Shown here in pieces: positions 1-13,936 of a DNA stretch of 64,000 nucleotides. Source of the stretch: Morella rubra (taxonomy: Eukaryota; Streptophyta; Magnoliopsida; Fagales; Myricaceae); contig CM025852.1 in assembly GCA_003952965.2 (NCBI GenBank), positions 25,337,457-25,401,456 of the forward strand, written 5' to 3'. Position 1 is the first letter of the stretch, and the number at the start of each line of letters is the position of its first letter. A program made the translations under genes and the position numbers. Under the pieces are notes generated by a model. That model saw only the letters and a list, made by a program, of their open reading frames with translations. It was not told the origin of the DNA and did not search any database.

Positions 1-1547
1 TCTGGGAAAGCATAATTCTGTACTTCGGAACAAAATTACTCCAGGAAAAATAACTGCTCTTTTCCACAAAAATTTTCAATTCCAGGTTCTAAATGAGATT
101 GAAATACTTTCTTGAAAGCAAAATATGCAAATCAAGGAACAGACAAAGGAGGACTAGATGAATGGCACTTCAGAGTAGGACATATCAAAGGAGAGGGTTG
201 GCGACTTTGGGATAAACTCGGAGAAGGGGATAGACTAAACTGATTATAGTAGTCATGATACAACTTAAACGCTCCATAAGAAAACAGGGGAAGGAAGGAC
301 AGTTTTAAAGAGCCTGAGAATTAACAGGTGTATGTTAGAAAATGACACATAGAAAAAGCAGTATATATAGATTACTAGTGAAGTTGTGAGACTGGTAGCA
401 GATGCAATTAATCTACAGCTAGGCCTCTCCTATTTCTTTAAATTTAATTTGCAGTAGTCGCATCTATAATTCAAAGTAGATTATATGAAAGCGCACTCAC
501 ATGCAGCATTATTGACTTGAGGAATGCTTGAATAGCCAACTAAATAGAAGTCTGAGACATGGTTGATATAGACAATAAAGTACCAACAAATTATGCAGCA
601 ATTTGACAATTGAGGTTTGAAAAAATAGGCAATTATGTAACTCAACAGACAAGGGATTGCAACCTATCAGTTATGCACAGAGTGAAATCAACCCGTCAGC
701 TCTAAGGCTATCATGGGATGTAAAAGAAGTGCAGCAGTAGCATTATCTAATAAATTCACATCAGCGAAACTAAAACAGGGAACCAGAAAAGGAAAAACGA
801 ATATAAAAAGTATATATATTAGACACTACGCCACATCAAGGAATCACCAAAGTAGAAGAAAGAAAGCTTCAAGGGTGAGTAGACTCTGTCTCTCCCACAT
901 TATATGAAACAGAAGTGTCTTTCCATCTTACTCCTTGAAAAGGAAAACCGTAACATGTCCTCGATCTCCAGCAAGATAAGCTCCTCAACCTCAACAGTAC
1001 ATTTATTTCATTCCAACCTAGATGCTACAAACATATCATTCGTATGTTTGTATGAAAATTATACACAATGGCATCGAGCTAATAAAATTCACCAAAAACT
1101 AAACCTGATTCATCTTTGATTTATCAACTCCAACTCTACCCCAAAATTAACTTAAACCCAATTTTTCCAGATAAATTAGGTCTGGGCAGGAAAATTAATA
1201 AAGCCAACCCATTGCTATCCCTAATCAAGATGCGTACAGCAATTCAATTTAGTTATGAAAGGCATTCAATTCGCATGAATGCATCCAATCTGCCGACTCC
1301 AAGAATGAACTGGTATCAATGCTTTTCCTTATAACTAATTTACGTCATTAAAAACATGAGCATTGCATGTACGGACACCACAAAATCTCCACTCTTACAA
1401 TCTGAAAACCAGGAGATCAATAAAATCTGAAGAAAGGCAAGCACTGGATCGAGCCTACTCCAACGTTCCTCTCCTATATTCTTTTTCTCCTTTCCACCCC
1501 CACCAAATACACAACCAATAGAGCAGTAATCAATAAAAAGTGCTTAC

Positions 1548-1634
1548 TATATCCTTCTGAGTTGAAAAATTAAAACTTATGCTGGTGAGGAAAGCCGATG
1601 GCACTTGTTGCTCTTCATCGAAGTCATAGTCCAT
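1548..1634 (-). CDS. NRPD1: NRPD1, RNA polymerase IV largest subunit, first coding exon (partial)
   Basis: This exon encodes 29 residues beginning MDYDFDEEQQVPSAFLTSIS. It resembles the N-terminus of plant NRPD1, recalled from Arabidopsis as an acidic start followed by LQVP..TLTSIGFS. NRPD1 is the catalytic largest subunit of nuclear RNA polymerase IV, which starts 24-nt siRNA production for RNA-directed DNA methylation. The coding part is exactly 87 nt (phase 0) and ends at a GTAAGC donor. The exon itself begins at 1664 after an acceptor ending CTATACAG, so 1635-1664 is 5'UTR. A leader intron (1665-3590) joins it to an upstream noncoding exon. No second coding exon was recognised in 1-1547, so intron 2 appears to run off the window and all catalytic domains lie outside. 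The identification rests on a short segment, but the pattern is distinctive and a DREB1 gene lies 33 kb away, as in Arabidopsis NRPD1-DDF2. Confidence 0.72.
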
Positions 1635-3590
1635 GGGGCTTGGTTGTGGAAATAAATCAGGAATCTGTATAGAAACTAATAGCATTAAAACAAAGGACAA
1701 CCTTTCAAATTCCCAAACTAGAGAAATCAACATAGTAGTAGAGCTATTTGAATAAAGCTTAATATCAGGAAGAAAAAAGGGTAAACATAAGGCATGACAA
1801 GAAACATCCAGAATGCATTGCGTTGACCAACAAAATTTACTAACATGGCATGCCCAAGTGCATGAGGCCAAAGTAGATTTAACCACCAATCAATAAATCT
1901 TTGCCAGAAAATACGAATAATTAAACAGGAAAAAAGATATATATATGAGGCATAAAACAACTTTTGCAATACCCCTATAAACATATAGAAGCCACATTCA
2001 ATCAAAACCTGTCAGACAGGGTTGCCTGAAGATGTCTGATCTTTCTAGGTGGCACAACAGGCCTGATTTCAGACCTTCTGAATCTCGTACAGAACTCAAG
2101 AAATTAGAAAACTTAATATGGAAGGAAAAAAAATTTTCAAAAATTTAATGAAGTATCCTACATACAAGGAACGGGGAAGTGAAAACAATGTGGCTACTAT
2201 ACAATGTTAGTTTCACACCGACTTTAAAACTACAAGTTATCTGAAACAGGAAACTTTGTATTTTTCCTTCGCAGGTGTCAATGTAATGTGAACCACATCA
2301 ACTAATGAGTTACAGTCATGGACCTCACTCAGAAAACCATTTCAATGGAATCTTAGGGATAACGACTAAATGTAAACCGCAAAAGAATTAGACGGGCAAA
2401 ATACTAACAACTACTCATGGAAGCCTCAACTACAGCTCAAAATGACCGGAATAGGCATATCACATTAAAGAACTTGCTCCATGTACTATTGTCAACACAA
2501 TAACTCCAGGATAGCAAAATCTAATTACATATCCTCAGCTAACCTTGTTGTCTTCCCTATATGATATCACGAGCAATGTAAAGATAATAACTGAACAACA
2601 GACAATAGGGTTCAATTCTCACAGAAAAGGTTGTTGTCTCCCCTCAATGACATACTGAACAATCCAACCTAACAAGGAATGAGCACAACAGAGCTGGACA
2701 ATTGAACTCATGGGCGTGCCCAATTCCTGAACACCTGTTGAATTGAATCCACATATTCGATTTTGAACATGAATGAGAGTAATGAAACTCATGATATCAG
2801 TGAGACAACAACGAACTGCCATTAATCACAGCCGATAAACAAGTTCCATCTCCAATTAATCAAAACGTTACAGCCACCGTAGGTATGACTCGATGACAAT
2901 TGATTGTGAAAAACCCACCAATTTTCAAATATTGAAATGGGTGTAAACTTAAATCCATTAGCTAGTGATATTGCGAACATTAATCCACGACACTCATCAA
3001 CAACCATCAATAAAACAAGGGCCTTTGTCCAATCAAAGCATCAAGCATAAACCACAATTACCCCTCATTGACAACTTAGCCATAGCAAACGTATTATATC
3101 ATATAACTTCATGTAGCTAATACAGTATCAATCCGCTCATAAGTTGACATGTGAACAAAAACACTGATTATAGCCGCAACAACAGATAACGCATCTGAGC
3201 CCGAATTTCGGAGCAAATCTACTGAAAGTAGTAATCAGACTTATGAGTAAACTCAAAATTCCTATGCACATTGTCCGAAGTTACATCCTATAACCCTTCA
3301 AACAGAATCATCGACACTACACGCAACACAATGAACACGAAACCTCATGCACATTGAAAAAAAAAAAAACTCTCAATTTCGCGGTCCCTGATAAACCCGG
3401 AAACTATTTCCGCATGCAAACACAACAGAGAATACCACGATCATCAAAAAGAGGAGGGGAAAACAACCCACATTCAGAAACAGCAAAAAGAACAAATAAC
3501 ATCAAGCAGAACATCGACATGCATTGTTCGTGGGAAAACAAAAAAGAATTCAAGCAAAACAACAGAGAGCAAAAAGAAACCTTTACTCAC

Positions 3591-3940
3591 TTTGTCTTAG
3601 AAAGATGTCCTTTTGTAAAATGGATGCTCTCTGTAGGACCACTTTTGTGAAACAGAGGAGGGAGTCAAAGACCAAAATAATACCGTATGGGAGGGGTTGC
3701 TCTGACAGTCAGACAGAATACGGAAACTAACCAACCAGGGAGAATGGCAAAAAGAGAGGGAATTGAGGGCAAACAGGCCAGAGAGTGGAGTTCTGTAAGA
3801 ATAGGAGGCTGACTGTGAGAGAGAGCCCGGCGAGAGAGAGATAGCGCAGTTTTCACATAACTTTTTAGTGACGCCGCCGGTCTGTTTCAACAAACCAAAA
3901 GACAAACGTTGAGTACAACAAGGACTCGGGGAGAGCTCAG
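3591..3940 (-). other. NRPD1: Probable noncoding first exon (5'UTR) of NRPD1
   Basis: On the minus strand this stretch is CT-rich, as plant leaders usually are, and ends at an AAA/GTGAGT splice donor (GT at 3590-3589). It lies just downstream of a TATA-like box at 3971-3977. The 5' end at about 3940 is inferred from normal TATA spacing, not observed. The intron that follows (3590-1665) ends just before the exon with the ATG. Confidence 0.5.
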
Positions 3941-3970
3941 GCAGGAGAGGAGAGTTTCTGTTGTGTCAGT

Positions 3971-3977
3971 TTTATAA
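3971..3977 (-). promoter_or_regulatory. TATA-like box for NRPD1
   Basis: The minus strand reads GGTTTATAAAAC. It sits about 30 bp upstream of the CT-rich leader exon, which fits a core promoter. No other promoter evidence is available. Confidence 0.4.
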
Positions 3978-6900
3978 ACCCCACTTTATGGTATACTACG
4001 ACTCTGTCCTCGCTAAATGAACCAAAAAGAATTTTATTTTATTTTTTTAATTAACAAAAAAAAAGAGCATTTTATTTTTGCAAGATACTAAAAGCCACAA
4101 AGAAACGAAATAGAATAAGGTTTTGTTGCTTTGGGAATAAACACTTGTATGTTTTATACCCTTTCGAAAAGTCATTGAATACTCAGGACCGTAGAGGCTG
4201 CCTACATTTATTTTGAGTCATAATTCTTATAATGGCAGGTAGTCCTTTGTAAGTAATTTTGGTTGGTGAGGTACTTGCCTTGTGGGCAATCAAGTTAGGT
4301 CATTGATTCCTAGGGTAACGAGTTGTCCCAAACTGGAATTGGGTTTGTGAAGAAAGTTTTGTTCATAATTGGCTCATTGCAAAAGGGTTATCACATTTGA
4401 AGTACATACGGGGCTATGACATGTTTTTATTGGAACATTGAGCACTTTAATCTTTCTCTTTGGCTTGTTGGGTTCTTTTTTGACTTTTGAGTTTTAGTGG
4501 GATTGTACCATTGGGTAGCCCTAAGTTTTTGAAAATACTATTTTCTTCAGAAAACTTAATTATTTATATATATTAATGTACATTAGGATATGCACCTTCA
4601 TTTGATATACATGCACCTAATAATGGGGGATTGTCTGAGGGTTTTGTATGAGTTAAAGCTAAAGAGAGTGTACTAATATTATGAATGTAACGTGATGTGA
4701 CCAACTCGATGTATCACTCCACTCTATAGATTGTCGTGTAAAAATATTATTAAAATATTTATTTCGATTACATAAAACAGTAAATTATATATTATTGCGC
4801 ATAATATAATATAAGAATTTAATCAAACTATCTCTCTACTTTTTCATTAACTTTTATAAAACTTTCAAAAAATTTAATATCTCTTAAATATACTTTAAAA
4901 TTTTCAATACTTTTTTTTTTTTTTGTATAAAATTCAATAAAACTTCAATCTAATAAGAGAGCATGCTCGTTTGCAAAAATATTATAAAATACAAATATAT
5001 CTAACAAATTTACAAAATAAACATCTAAAATTTCAAAAATTCATACACAAACACCAAACATTTTACACATCTCCAATGACTTTTCACACAAACTTCAATA
5101 CCTTTAAAAAAAATTATAACAAATATTCTTTCTTTATACTTTTTCACCTAACTCCAATAATTTTTTATTAAACAATTACATCAAATCACTGTTTTCTATA
5201 CATTTTTATAAATTCCAACAAAAATTTAAAAAAATTTCACCAATCTTTATACAAAAAGCCTATAAAACTTCGATCTACATAAATATTAACAATTCTATCA
5301 AAATCTTAAAAAAATTTAGAAAACGAACAAGATATATGTATTAAAAACCAAAACGAGAAGGTTTTTGTTCTTGTCAATGGTCCACCCATAAACCCAAATT
5401 GGCATATATGCACCTAACAATAAACATATTGGCATAAGAGTCAAATTCTCCATTTGACAAAACCCAAATGAAATTCCTTGTCACACTTTTTACACTTCAA
5501 CTCTCTCAGATAATGACCTTCAAAAAAGGGTGGACCACCGAAACATTTTTCCCAATGGAGGGCAAGGGTTGTAGGGGATTAGGGGATTAGGGAGGATTTG
5601 GGGAGAGATTATTAAGCTCAATCTCCAAAGTTTACTGCTGTTGGTGGTGATCATTAACTCGAATTCCAAAGTTCAGAGCTGCAATATTTATATAGCATTC
5701 TTTAAGTCCATGGTAGCCTTACGGCCTTTTAAAATTCTCACTTAATAGTCCGGTGGAATGGCATTGAGCTAACGCCTCACTATAAAATAAATGCTCGAGA
5801 GGTATCACCAACCAAGATTTCCTTTGAAGAATTTAGTTGGGGCATGTTGGCAACGAGGGGTCGGGATGAAGTTGACTGCCATAACAAAGAAAGTGAAGAA
5901 ACATTGACCAAACCAGAGAGGATGGCACTTCCGTCATTAATGGACGTTTTGGAGGGCCATTTAATTTTGGTTGTGGGGTACAATTCACTGGAGGTTAAAA
6001 CTACAGTCAAAGGGTAAAACTGTCAAAGCAGAAGCTAACATGTCTTTCGAACGCCGCTTAGGGCATTTTGGGAATAAAACTGAATAAGATTTTCTCCCAT
6101 CTTTTTTCATCAAAATGCAATAAAAGTCACTTCAGCTTGACATGCATACGCCCGGTTCGCTTTCTGAAACTGGGAGCCGAAAGGTCGCTCCACAGCCACT
6201 CCCATGCGGCCTTTTGCAAAAGCGGATTCCACAAAAGTTGAAGCTTTTAGACGAAAAGTTCGTGCAACTTTTTTATTTCATCTGAATGGATATATCCCTA
6301 TTTATTCTCTATGGATAATATATTAATATTCTTCTTGGTAGATAATATTTATCTGGGACATGGGCAACCATTTTAATTCTTTGGTTTTGAAAACCCTTAC
6401 TCGAAAAGGATTTGTGGATATTCTTCATAAAAAGGAGAAGATGTCATTTCATTCTTTAACCATTAATGATTTGTTGTTTGGAGTCCTTAAACAAGTAAAA
6501 TTACTTACTAGTTTTTCGCTGTTCAAACTCCAATTTACGGACTTCTTGATAAATTATAAACTTCATCTCATAAACTTTTTTTTTTAAAAAAAAACAAACA
6601 TCTGCTAAACATTTAAACATCAGTGATAAAGGTATAAACTTCCGTCTCATAAAAAAAAATCATTTTGAACCCTTTAACTATCAATACAATTTTAAATAAG
6701 AATTTAAACTAGTATTTTTATACATTAAGCTTACAAATTATCAAATTTATACTACTTGTGTTGTGAATAAATTAAGTAGTATGGTTTTCACTCTCAAAAT
6801 TTATTTTAAGTGATTAATTATAAAAATTGAAAAACTCAACGTATCGAAATTAATAATTTAGATCTTACTTAAAATTACCTTAATAATTAAAGAATTCAAA

Positions 6901-8614
6901 GTCAGTCTTGCCTGTCTTGTATACTGCAAGCAGAGCAGCCTCGTCTAAACTTCAGCCTCATCATTTGCGTTTCGTGGGTCTGGACTGTTGTTTGGGCATT
7001 GAAAGGAAAAGTATCAACGTGGAATGCATGCAGTCAGTCACTGACAGCACGGAAAGAAGCGAGGACATAGGTTTCCTTTTGGGGCTTAAGAAGGGGACGA
7101 GCTTCAATTCTTCCCCCCAAATCCCAATAATGGGTAGGGCTTCTCTGCTGTCCCCGTCGGAATGAAAATGACTACCGGTGATCCATTTTATCTGCATTTT
7201 TTTTATTCACTCATTTTAATTGTCCCCATAATCTTCTATGATACTATTCATTTAAAATAATCTTCAAGAAAATTGTCTATTTTTTAGGTTTGAATCAAGC
7301 AAATATGTAAGACCAATTATTACTTTTTCTATATATTAAAAAAGTCATTACAGATGCATATTATTATACTTTATAAATTTAAAAGTCTTAATTAGTCTAA
7401 TAGTCCCTAAGATATTGCCGAAAAATTTAAAAATCCAATGTGGCTAACAATAATACATATTAACCATTTGCCAATAAATTATTATGGAGATTGGTACTAC
7501 ATGGCAAGTTGAGTGATTTGAAAATTAATAGAGACACGTGGTTATTGATAATTGGTTAACATTTATCTTTACGAGTCACGTGAGATTTTTTCTATTTAGT
7601 AGTTATTCAAGTTAATGAAATGACCACTTAAGGACAACAAATATTTCACAAGTACCAATATAGGAGGAAACTTATCTTAAAAATTAATTTGAAATTAGAC
7701 GATACCTCAAAGATTAGCAAATGAATTAAGTTTTTAAAAAATGATAAAAACTACCGATGGCTTCCCTTGCTTGCTTTATTTTTTATTTTGCGTCATCCTT
7801 CTTATTTTTCAATGTTGTTGTTGATTTTCCAGAACCTACACCTAAAAGCTCATTGTTAATTTAAAAAAGCCCGAGCTAATCAAGGGGTCGCTTCCAACCT
7901 CAACTTCTTAATAAAATTCCATTCACTAACCCTGGCTCCATCTTCTAATAAGAGGAGTTTCAAGCCATTCCAAAGCCTTATATTTTCTTTTTGCATTGTG
8001 TTTGTTGCCTGGTGTCTTTTTCTAAGCTTGATACTTGTATCTTAATTGTTCATTTAGGAGAGGCTTTTGGGGGAACCATTGGAACCCTAGCTAGAAGGCA
8101 AAACTGGCCCCAAAACAAAGGATCGATTGAAGGTTTTTAATTAGACTGATATACTCCTTCACCAACCCCCCATGCCGTAAACTTATAAAAGATAAAATAA
8201 GATAACTTATTGGATCTGCATGGGATTTCTCTCATCGATATTCACACATCTTGCCGTTGGTACTTGAGGCGACGACAAACTCTCACCAAACTTCAAGTTG
8301 GATGCTCTTCGGAAACTCCAATCTCCACAATACCGATGGCCCCCTTTTGCTTGGGGGAAAAGAAAATTGTCAACGACCATTTTCTTTCCGCGTTTCTTCT
8401 GGTGGATTTATAAGCACATTGTTTGCTACTACCATGACTGGTCATAACCTCCATGTGGGTTTTTCATGTCTTTTTCAGATTTTGTTCCTTTTGATTGAGT
8501 AAAAATTAGCTCGTCTAAAAAAAAAATGGTTTTTTGTTTTGTCTTTCTTCAATGACAAGGAGAATTGCCCTTTGAAGCAGTACCCACTTAACACTTATAT
8601 AAGTATAGTCAGTT

Positions 8615-8800
8615 GCGGAACCAGGACTCAAGTTGAGAGAAGGCTAAATGACAGAAAAAAAAATTCTTTTACGTAATGCAAAAGGTATCTTAGAGTTAAA
8701 ATTTTTCCTATGTTAAGAATATTAGATGACTCCATGCTGGCTGAGTTTTTTTATTAAAAACTTATCCATTATCTAAACGAAACGAAAATTCATCAACCAA
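8615..8800 (+). repeat. Degenerate dispersed repeat, copy 1
   Basis: It shares GAACCAGGA near its start and TTATCCATTATCTAAAC near its end with the segment at 9445-9610, in the same order and orientation. Between these anchors the match is weak. It looks like an old transposon-derived repeat; the class cannot be told. Confidence 0.4.
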
Positions 8801-9444
8801 TTCACTAATTAAAATTAAGAACAATAACCTTCAACAAATCACAATTGACTATGTGTGAATAAACAATCTCAAATCCAATTCAGCATATACTTGATTGAGC
8901 TGAAATTTGTAGCTTAAGTTCACAAAGTGTCTTCATGGCTTTGACATAGACAGTCAATTGATGAACATAGCATTTAAGATGAAATCCATTTAATACACAC
9001 AGCATAAGCACCTATAAGTAAATATGTTTATAAATAAAAAAACGACTCAATTTTTAGAAAAATTTAGAAGCCAAAGACTCAACTTCCACTACTTCATAAC
9101 ACATTTCCTTGCTAAGGACCTGAGAATTATGTTTGTAAAAAAGTATCCCTTTTTTGTTGTAAAAGAAATCCACTTAGCACCTTATTTTGAGTACAATTAT
9201 TTGATTGGTCTAGAAATTTTCCATCTTTCAGAATCATAAACATAAAAAACTCAAAACATCCCAATACATATATTTCCTCTCACTTTCTTGGTCAAAAATG
9301 CAAAGATTGCACAAAAATTGTATTGAAATGGTTAGATACCCACAGTTGTTAAGGGAAAAAAATTATAAGATACCCACATGTTAATAATAATTTTTTTTTT
9401 AAAAGACAGATTGGAGGGGAGGGCGGCATCCCCGGCTTCAATGG

Positions 9445-9610
9445 CAGAACCAGGATTCCATGGGAAAGGGGGCAAACTCCTAAAGAAAGCAACATCGGGT
9501 TGAGTTAAGAGACCCTACGCTGTCTGGCTTCTTTATAAAAAATTTATCCATTATCTAAACAAAACAAAACAAAATATAATTTATCAATATAATTTCATAA
9601 CGAAGCTATA
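9445..9610 (+). repeat. Degenerate dispersed repeat, copy 2
   Basis: Second copy of the segment at 8615-8800, sharing GAACCAGGA and TTATCCATTATCTAAAC about 0.8 kb further on. The stretch between the anchors differs considerably, so the duplication is old or the copies arrived independently. Confidence 0.4.
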
Positions 9611-10262
9611 CCCTGTCATTGATATGAATTTCTCTAGTAAAGCACAAAAGATTCGTCCTTTAAAGCAAAATGCAACTCAAAAGAAAACTAAAAAGAGTGC
9701 TAATTGAGCATCCTAGACAAATGCTCTAAGCACTTAAAAAAAAAAAATGAATCCTAGAACGACTAACATGAGGACTGAAATATCTACCACTTTGTGAAGA
9801 AGAACATAATGATCTTGCAACATATTTATCTTTCAAACAAGCAGAATATTTGAAACATAGCTTAAATATATATATAAAATCAAATACACTGTTAGTTGGA
9901 GAGTATTTGAAATAAAATCAATCAAATTAACTTTTAATATATATATAACCCATTATCTGCAGCATATGGTATGTAATTTAAGGCAGATGTTGGTTAGTAG
10001 ATTAACATTAGAACATTGTGATCCAGAGTTAATTAACTCGTGCAAAATGTCCATAATAACATTTATTTCCTGTAGTATTTAGAAACTTAATTAGTCATTA
10101 TCACCAAAGTGAGACAAAAGGATATATAGTAAGTCATGCATGTAACGTGTGCATGATAGCTAATCATTTCTCCTTTGAATTTGCGTCTGTTTGTAGATAT
10201 TTAGCAATGGTAGATACAAAAGTGTGCTACATTGGGTCGTGGTCAATCCTACCAGGACTCGA

Positions 10263-10494
10263 ATTCTATAGATTCAATTGCATTAAATTTCTATAGATTC
10301 ACAAACAAATTTATAGATTCAACAACAATAAATTCAATTGCATCAAATTCTATAAATTCACAAACAAATTCACATATCATCCCCTATAGATTGCAGCAAC
10401 AATAAATTGATAACAATAAACTCTATAGATTCACAAACAGATTCTATACATCCAGTAACAATAAATTCAATTTCAGCAACAACAAATTCAATGG
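10263..10494 (+). repeat. Imperfect tandem repeat, unit roughly 60-70 bp
   Basis: About three and a half irregular units built from TCTATAGATTCACAAACA followed by CAACAATAAATTCAATT. Units start near 10263 (partial), 10290, 10350 and 10422. The array is AT-rich and noncoding. Confidence 0.6.
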
Positions 10495-10979
10495 TTGGTC
10501 ACAAATCCAATTGACAACTGAAACAGGATAGTACCTGAGTGAGACCCTTCACCCTCTTCTTTCAATTGCAGCTTCTAGTATGATGCGTTGCCTTTCCAGA
10601 TCCCAATAATAAATTCAATAATCCTAAATTCCTAATCAAATTTCATCACATTATCAAGCAAAAATTAAAATAAATTTCATCACTAATCGAAAAATAAACT
10701 AGAGAGAGTACCTGGAGGCTGGAGAGAGAGAGAGCCAGAAAAAGAGAGAGAAAGCTACGGTTGTGGAGGAGGAGAGAGGGACGGAGAGGGCCGAGATGCA
10801 GAGAGGGAGAGAGAGCCGAAAGAGGAGAGAGGCAGAATGAGAGAGGGCTAGAGGTTGGCATTCTGTGGCGGCAGAGTGAGGAAGAGAGAGAGACAGAGGC
10901 TTGCATATGGAGGGGGAGCAGAGTGAGAGTGAGAAAGGGGGGAAAATTGAAAAGGGGGGGGGGGGGAGGGTGAATTACG

Positions 10980-11007
10980 CTAGGGTGAAACGTGCATTTC
11001 ACCCTAG
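10980..11007. repeat. Perfect 11-bp inverted repeat (hairpin)
   Basis: Arms CTAGGGTGAAA and TTTCACCCTAG are separated by six bases. A second, imperfect hairpin with GGGTGAAA and TTTCATCC arms follows at 11027-11050. They lie next to a 13-base G run and a T run. No gene is attached; a transposon end is possible. Confidence 0.6.
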
Positions 11008-13936
11008 GTTTTTTTTTTTAAGCAGAGGGTGAAACGGCGCCATTTCATCCTTTGCTGATTTTTTTTTAAAAAATTATATCGGCTAGGTTTGGGTCTTTGA
11101 CTCTTTAGGGGCTTGAGTGCCTGAGAGGGGGGGGGGGGGCCTAGCTCTAAAGGGGGCGGCTGACCCCCACCGCCCCTCACTCATTCCGCTTGTGCCCCGG
11201 CTTAACCCTCTTTGGGTTTGCCACTTAGTAAACTTCGGACACGTGCAACAGTCTCTCACCACAGGTATCAGTTTAATTATTGGCTGACAGGTGACACTCA
11301 AACTAATCCATCCACAACCCATATATATAAAATAAGATGATTGTTTATTACAAGAGAAGTTACGGGTTTTTGTACTTTATTGTTATATATCTTAATACTG
11401 TTATATTTACTTCAACCAATTCGACGTAAAGACATAAGCTCTGATTGATAACGCATCCCCATTGAAATTTAAGCAGCCATCTCCTAAAATCAAATTTGTT
11501 TAGAGAATGCCGAAAGTGCTGCAACCAACGTTAAAGAAAGACTGAGGGAGAAAAAAAAGGGACTGAAATCGTATTACACCCTCGAGATAAAATGGAAAAG
11601 AATATAACTTTTGGGATTGCGATAAAGTGGAATAAGAACAAAAGAATTCGGAAAATGAATAAAGGCAATATTCTTTATGTTTGTACTCATAAAAAGATCT
11701 AGCTAGACCTTTTTAAAAAAATGGAGTTTTATTATACTCTTACACCATAAGGCGATCTTACAGAGAATATAATTTTTTAGAATTAATATAATTTTTCAGG
11801 GTTCAAAAATCTATAATTTTATATTCTCCTCTTTATGAAGCTTAAACACCGTGACCTACTACATTTAATGCATATCTTTTTCTTCGGAATGGTATGGAAC
11901 TCTACAATTTGGATAGGAAAGCATAAAAAGTCGATTCCCAAGATGGAATTTTGTCTCTTTTATTTAATGCCATTAATTGCCAAATTGAAAAAAAGTTAAT
12001 TTTTAGCGATTTTTGTTATTGTTATTTTTGTAGGGAATCTTATCACTCCCGACTTCAAGGTCGGGGCCTAAAAGCCTTTAGAAACGCCAATTCTTTTTTA
12101 AAGGTCTGGATTTTGTGTGACACGTTGAGATTAAAAGCCGTAACGTAAAATAATGAGACACGAAACATCTCTCTGTATAAAAAATAGCAAAAAAAAAAAA
12201 AAAAATCAGGTACATTAAAAGGAAAAAGAAACGTACGCAGAACTGGTGTTTGAAAACGGGTAATCTGGTTTGGCAGGTTTGTAAAATCTTCTGAATTGTG
12301 AACCTGATCTGAGTTCCAAATTAGTCAGAGGTTCCCCGAAGAGCCCCAAGCTTCAAGACTTAATGGGTCAAGAGCTCTTTTAGAACCTAATAAGAGAAAA
12401 CAAGTCTTACAAAATACAGCTTATCAAAAAAAAAACAAAAGTCTTACAAAATACATGCTAAGAGAAAAACAACGAAAAAGGGCAAAAAAAAAAAAAAAGA
12501 AACGAAAGGAGTTATTTTTTTACTCTTGCTCTGGCCTCGGTCCTTCGCCCAATTAGACATTAGTAATGAGGCTGGAGGAGCGGTCAGAAGTGCCATTGAA
12601 TTGGTTGGGCACTATGGGACACTTGTGTCAATGGTTTATCATATGAAAGCAACAAATCAGGTCCCAAATGTGATGATTAGCGACCCCACGATCGGTTGAG
12701 ATTGTAGCCTTGTTGGGTTGCCACTTTCTCATTTTTGTGAACACTCCAAATCCACATAATCCCAGATGAGTTTCTGTTTGCCGTGAAGTTGACAAGTTGA
12801 GTTTTGTGGTTCAGTCTGAGGGAGACCTCTCGGGGCACAATTTCTCCGACAAACTTTTAATTTTCTTCTTCTTTTGGTGACACAGTAATATCTCTTGGGA
12901 GTTTGCTCATGGGATTTATTTCTGCATCATGTTATCTGAAACACTATATATTATTTTCACTCCAGCCCGAACATGCGTTTTTCGTAAGGTATTATTTCCT
13001 CACTTAACCACAGTATATGGATTTGTATTTAATTGGTATTTGTCATTTTATCATGTTTAATACATTAAAATTCAAATTTGAAACAAAAAATTTCACGGGC
13101 ACACCACCCAAAAATTAGGATCCTCCTAACTGGCGTCTTTCCTTAATCATTATCTACCCTAATTGAGTAATAACAAAAAAAGAAGAAAAAAAAAAAAGAA
13201 CACGTAAATAATGCGGATACGTCTTTGGAGGGTAATGAGAAGAAAACTAGGGTCGAAGGAAAGATATAACGACCAAGAAATGAGCCCATTTATTATCAGG
13301 CCTAGCTCTCTCTAGGATAAGCAATTCAATCCAAGTCGAGGAGGGGACGTCAACAAAAAGCACAGGAAACAAGATTATATAAAGGGCTTATCACTCGACA
13401 TGAAAACATGAGGCCTTGAATGATATTACACAAAAGCAAACCGTACCTCTACTACAGTACTGTCCGCTTCTCTTCAGTTGCCTCTCAAATCATTCCTCAT
13501 TCCTGCCCAAACTTTTTGATAATTCCCTGCCGACTAGACTTGACTGTTTCGAGTCCGGGATGTCCTTTCCTCCCTCCTCGTGGAATCTTCAGGCCTTTCC
13601 AGACAACAAAAATAAATGGACAAGAATGATGTATCCGCTCATCCACTAAATAGGCAGAGGGCAGAAAGAGTTCGAGTTCCAACTTTGCAGCAGAAAATAA
13701 TCACTTTCATTCCTCTTATGGTACAAGTACATGGCCGCTTAATCGAAACATTCAGATCAACACTACGGAAAACATTTTCCCCGCTTGCCCCTGGATGCCC
13801 AAAGAGTAGGTGGCTAACGAGCCACACCTTGCAAAATTTCAAAGGTAAACATGCCAGTAAAAATGAGTGTTATGCTGGACATGATTACATTGTTGAAGCT
13901 CCATGTAATACAATAAGCTGATGCTTACAGGTGGTT

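Larger units (their letters stand above)
3990..13400. other. Intergenic region without a recognisable gene
   Basis: About 9.4 kb of AT-rich DNA between the NRPD1 promoter and the 3' side of the NUP50-like gene. Open frames here are short, lack family similarity and lack coding character. I see two related degenerate repeats (about 8615-8800 and 9445-9610), a tandem repeat (10263-10494), a GA-rich stretch (about 10700-10950) with a poly-G run, two short hairpins (10980-11050), and many A or T runs. Confidence 0.6.

Noticed and set aside
8210-8502. Overlapping open frames of 67 and 83 residues with a lectin-kinase-like look
   Set aside because: The resemblance is too vague; two frames overlap over the same stretch and neither has a gene context.
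10646-11002. Open frames over the GA-rich tract
   Set aside because: They are translations of simple sequence (Ser/Leu/Pro or Arg/Glu repeats) and not genes.
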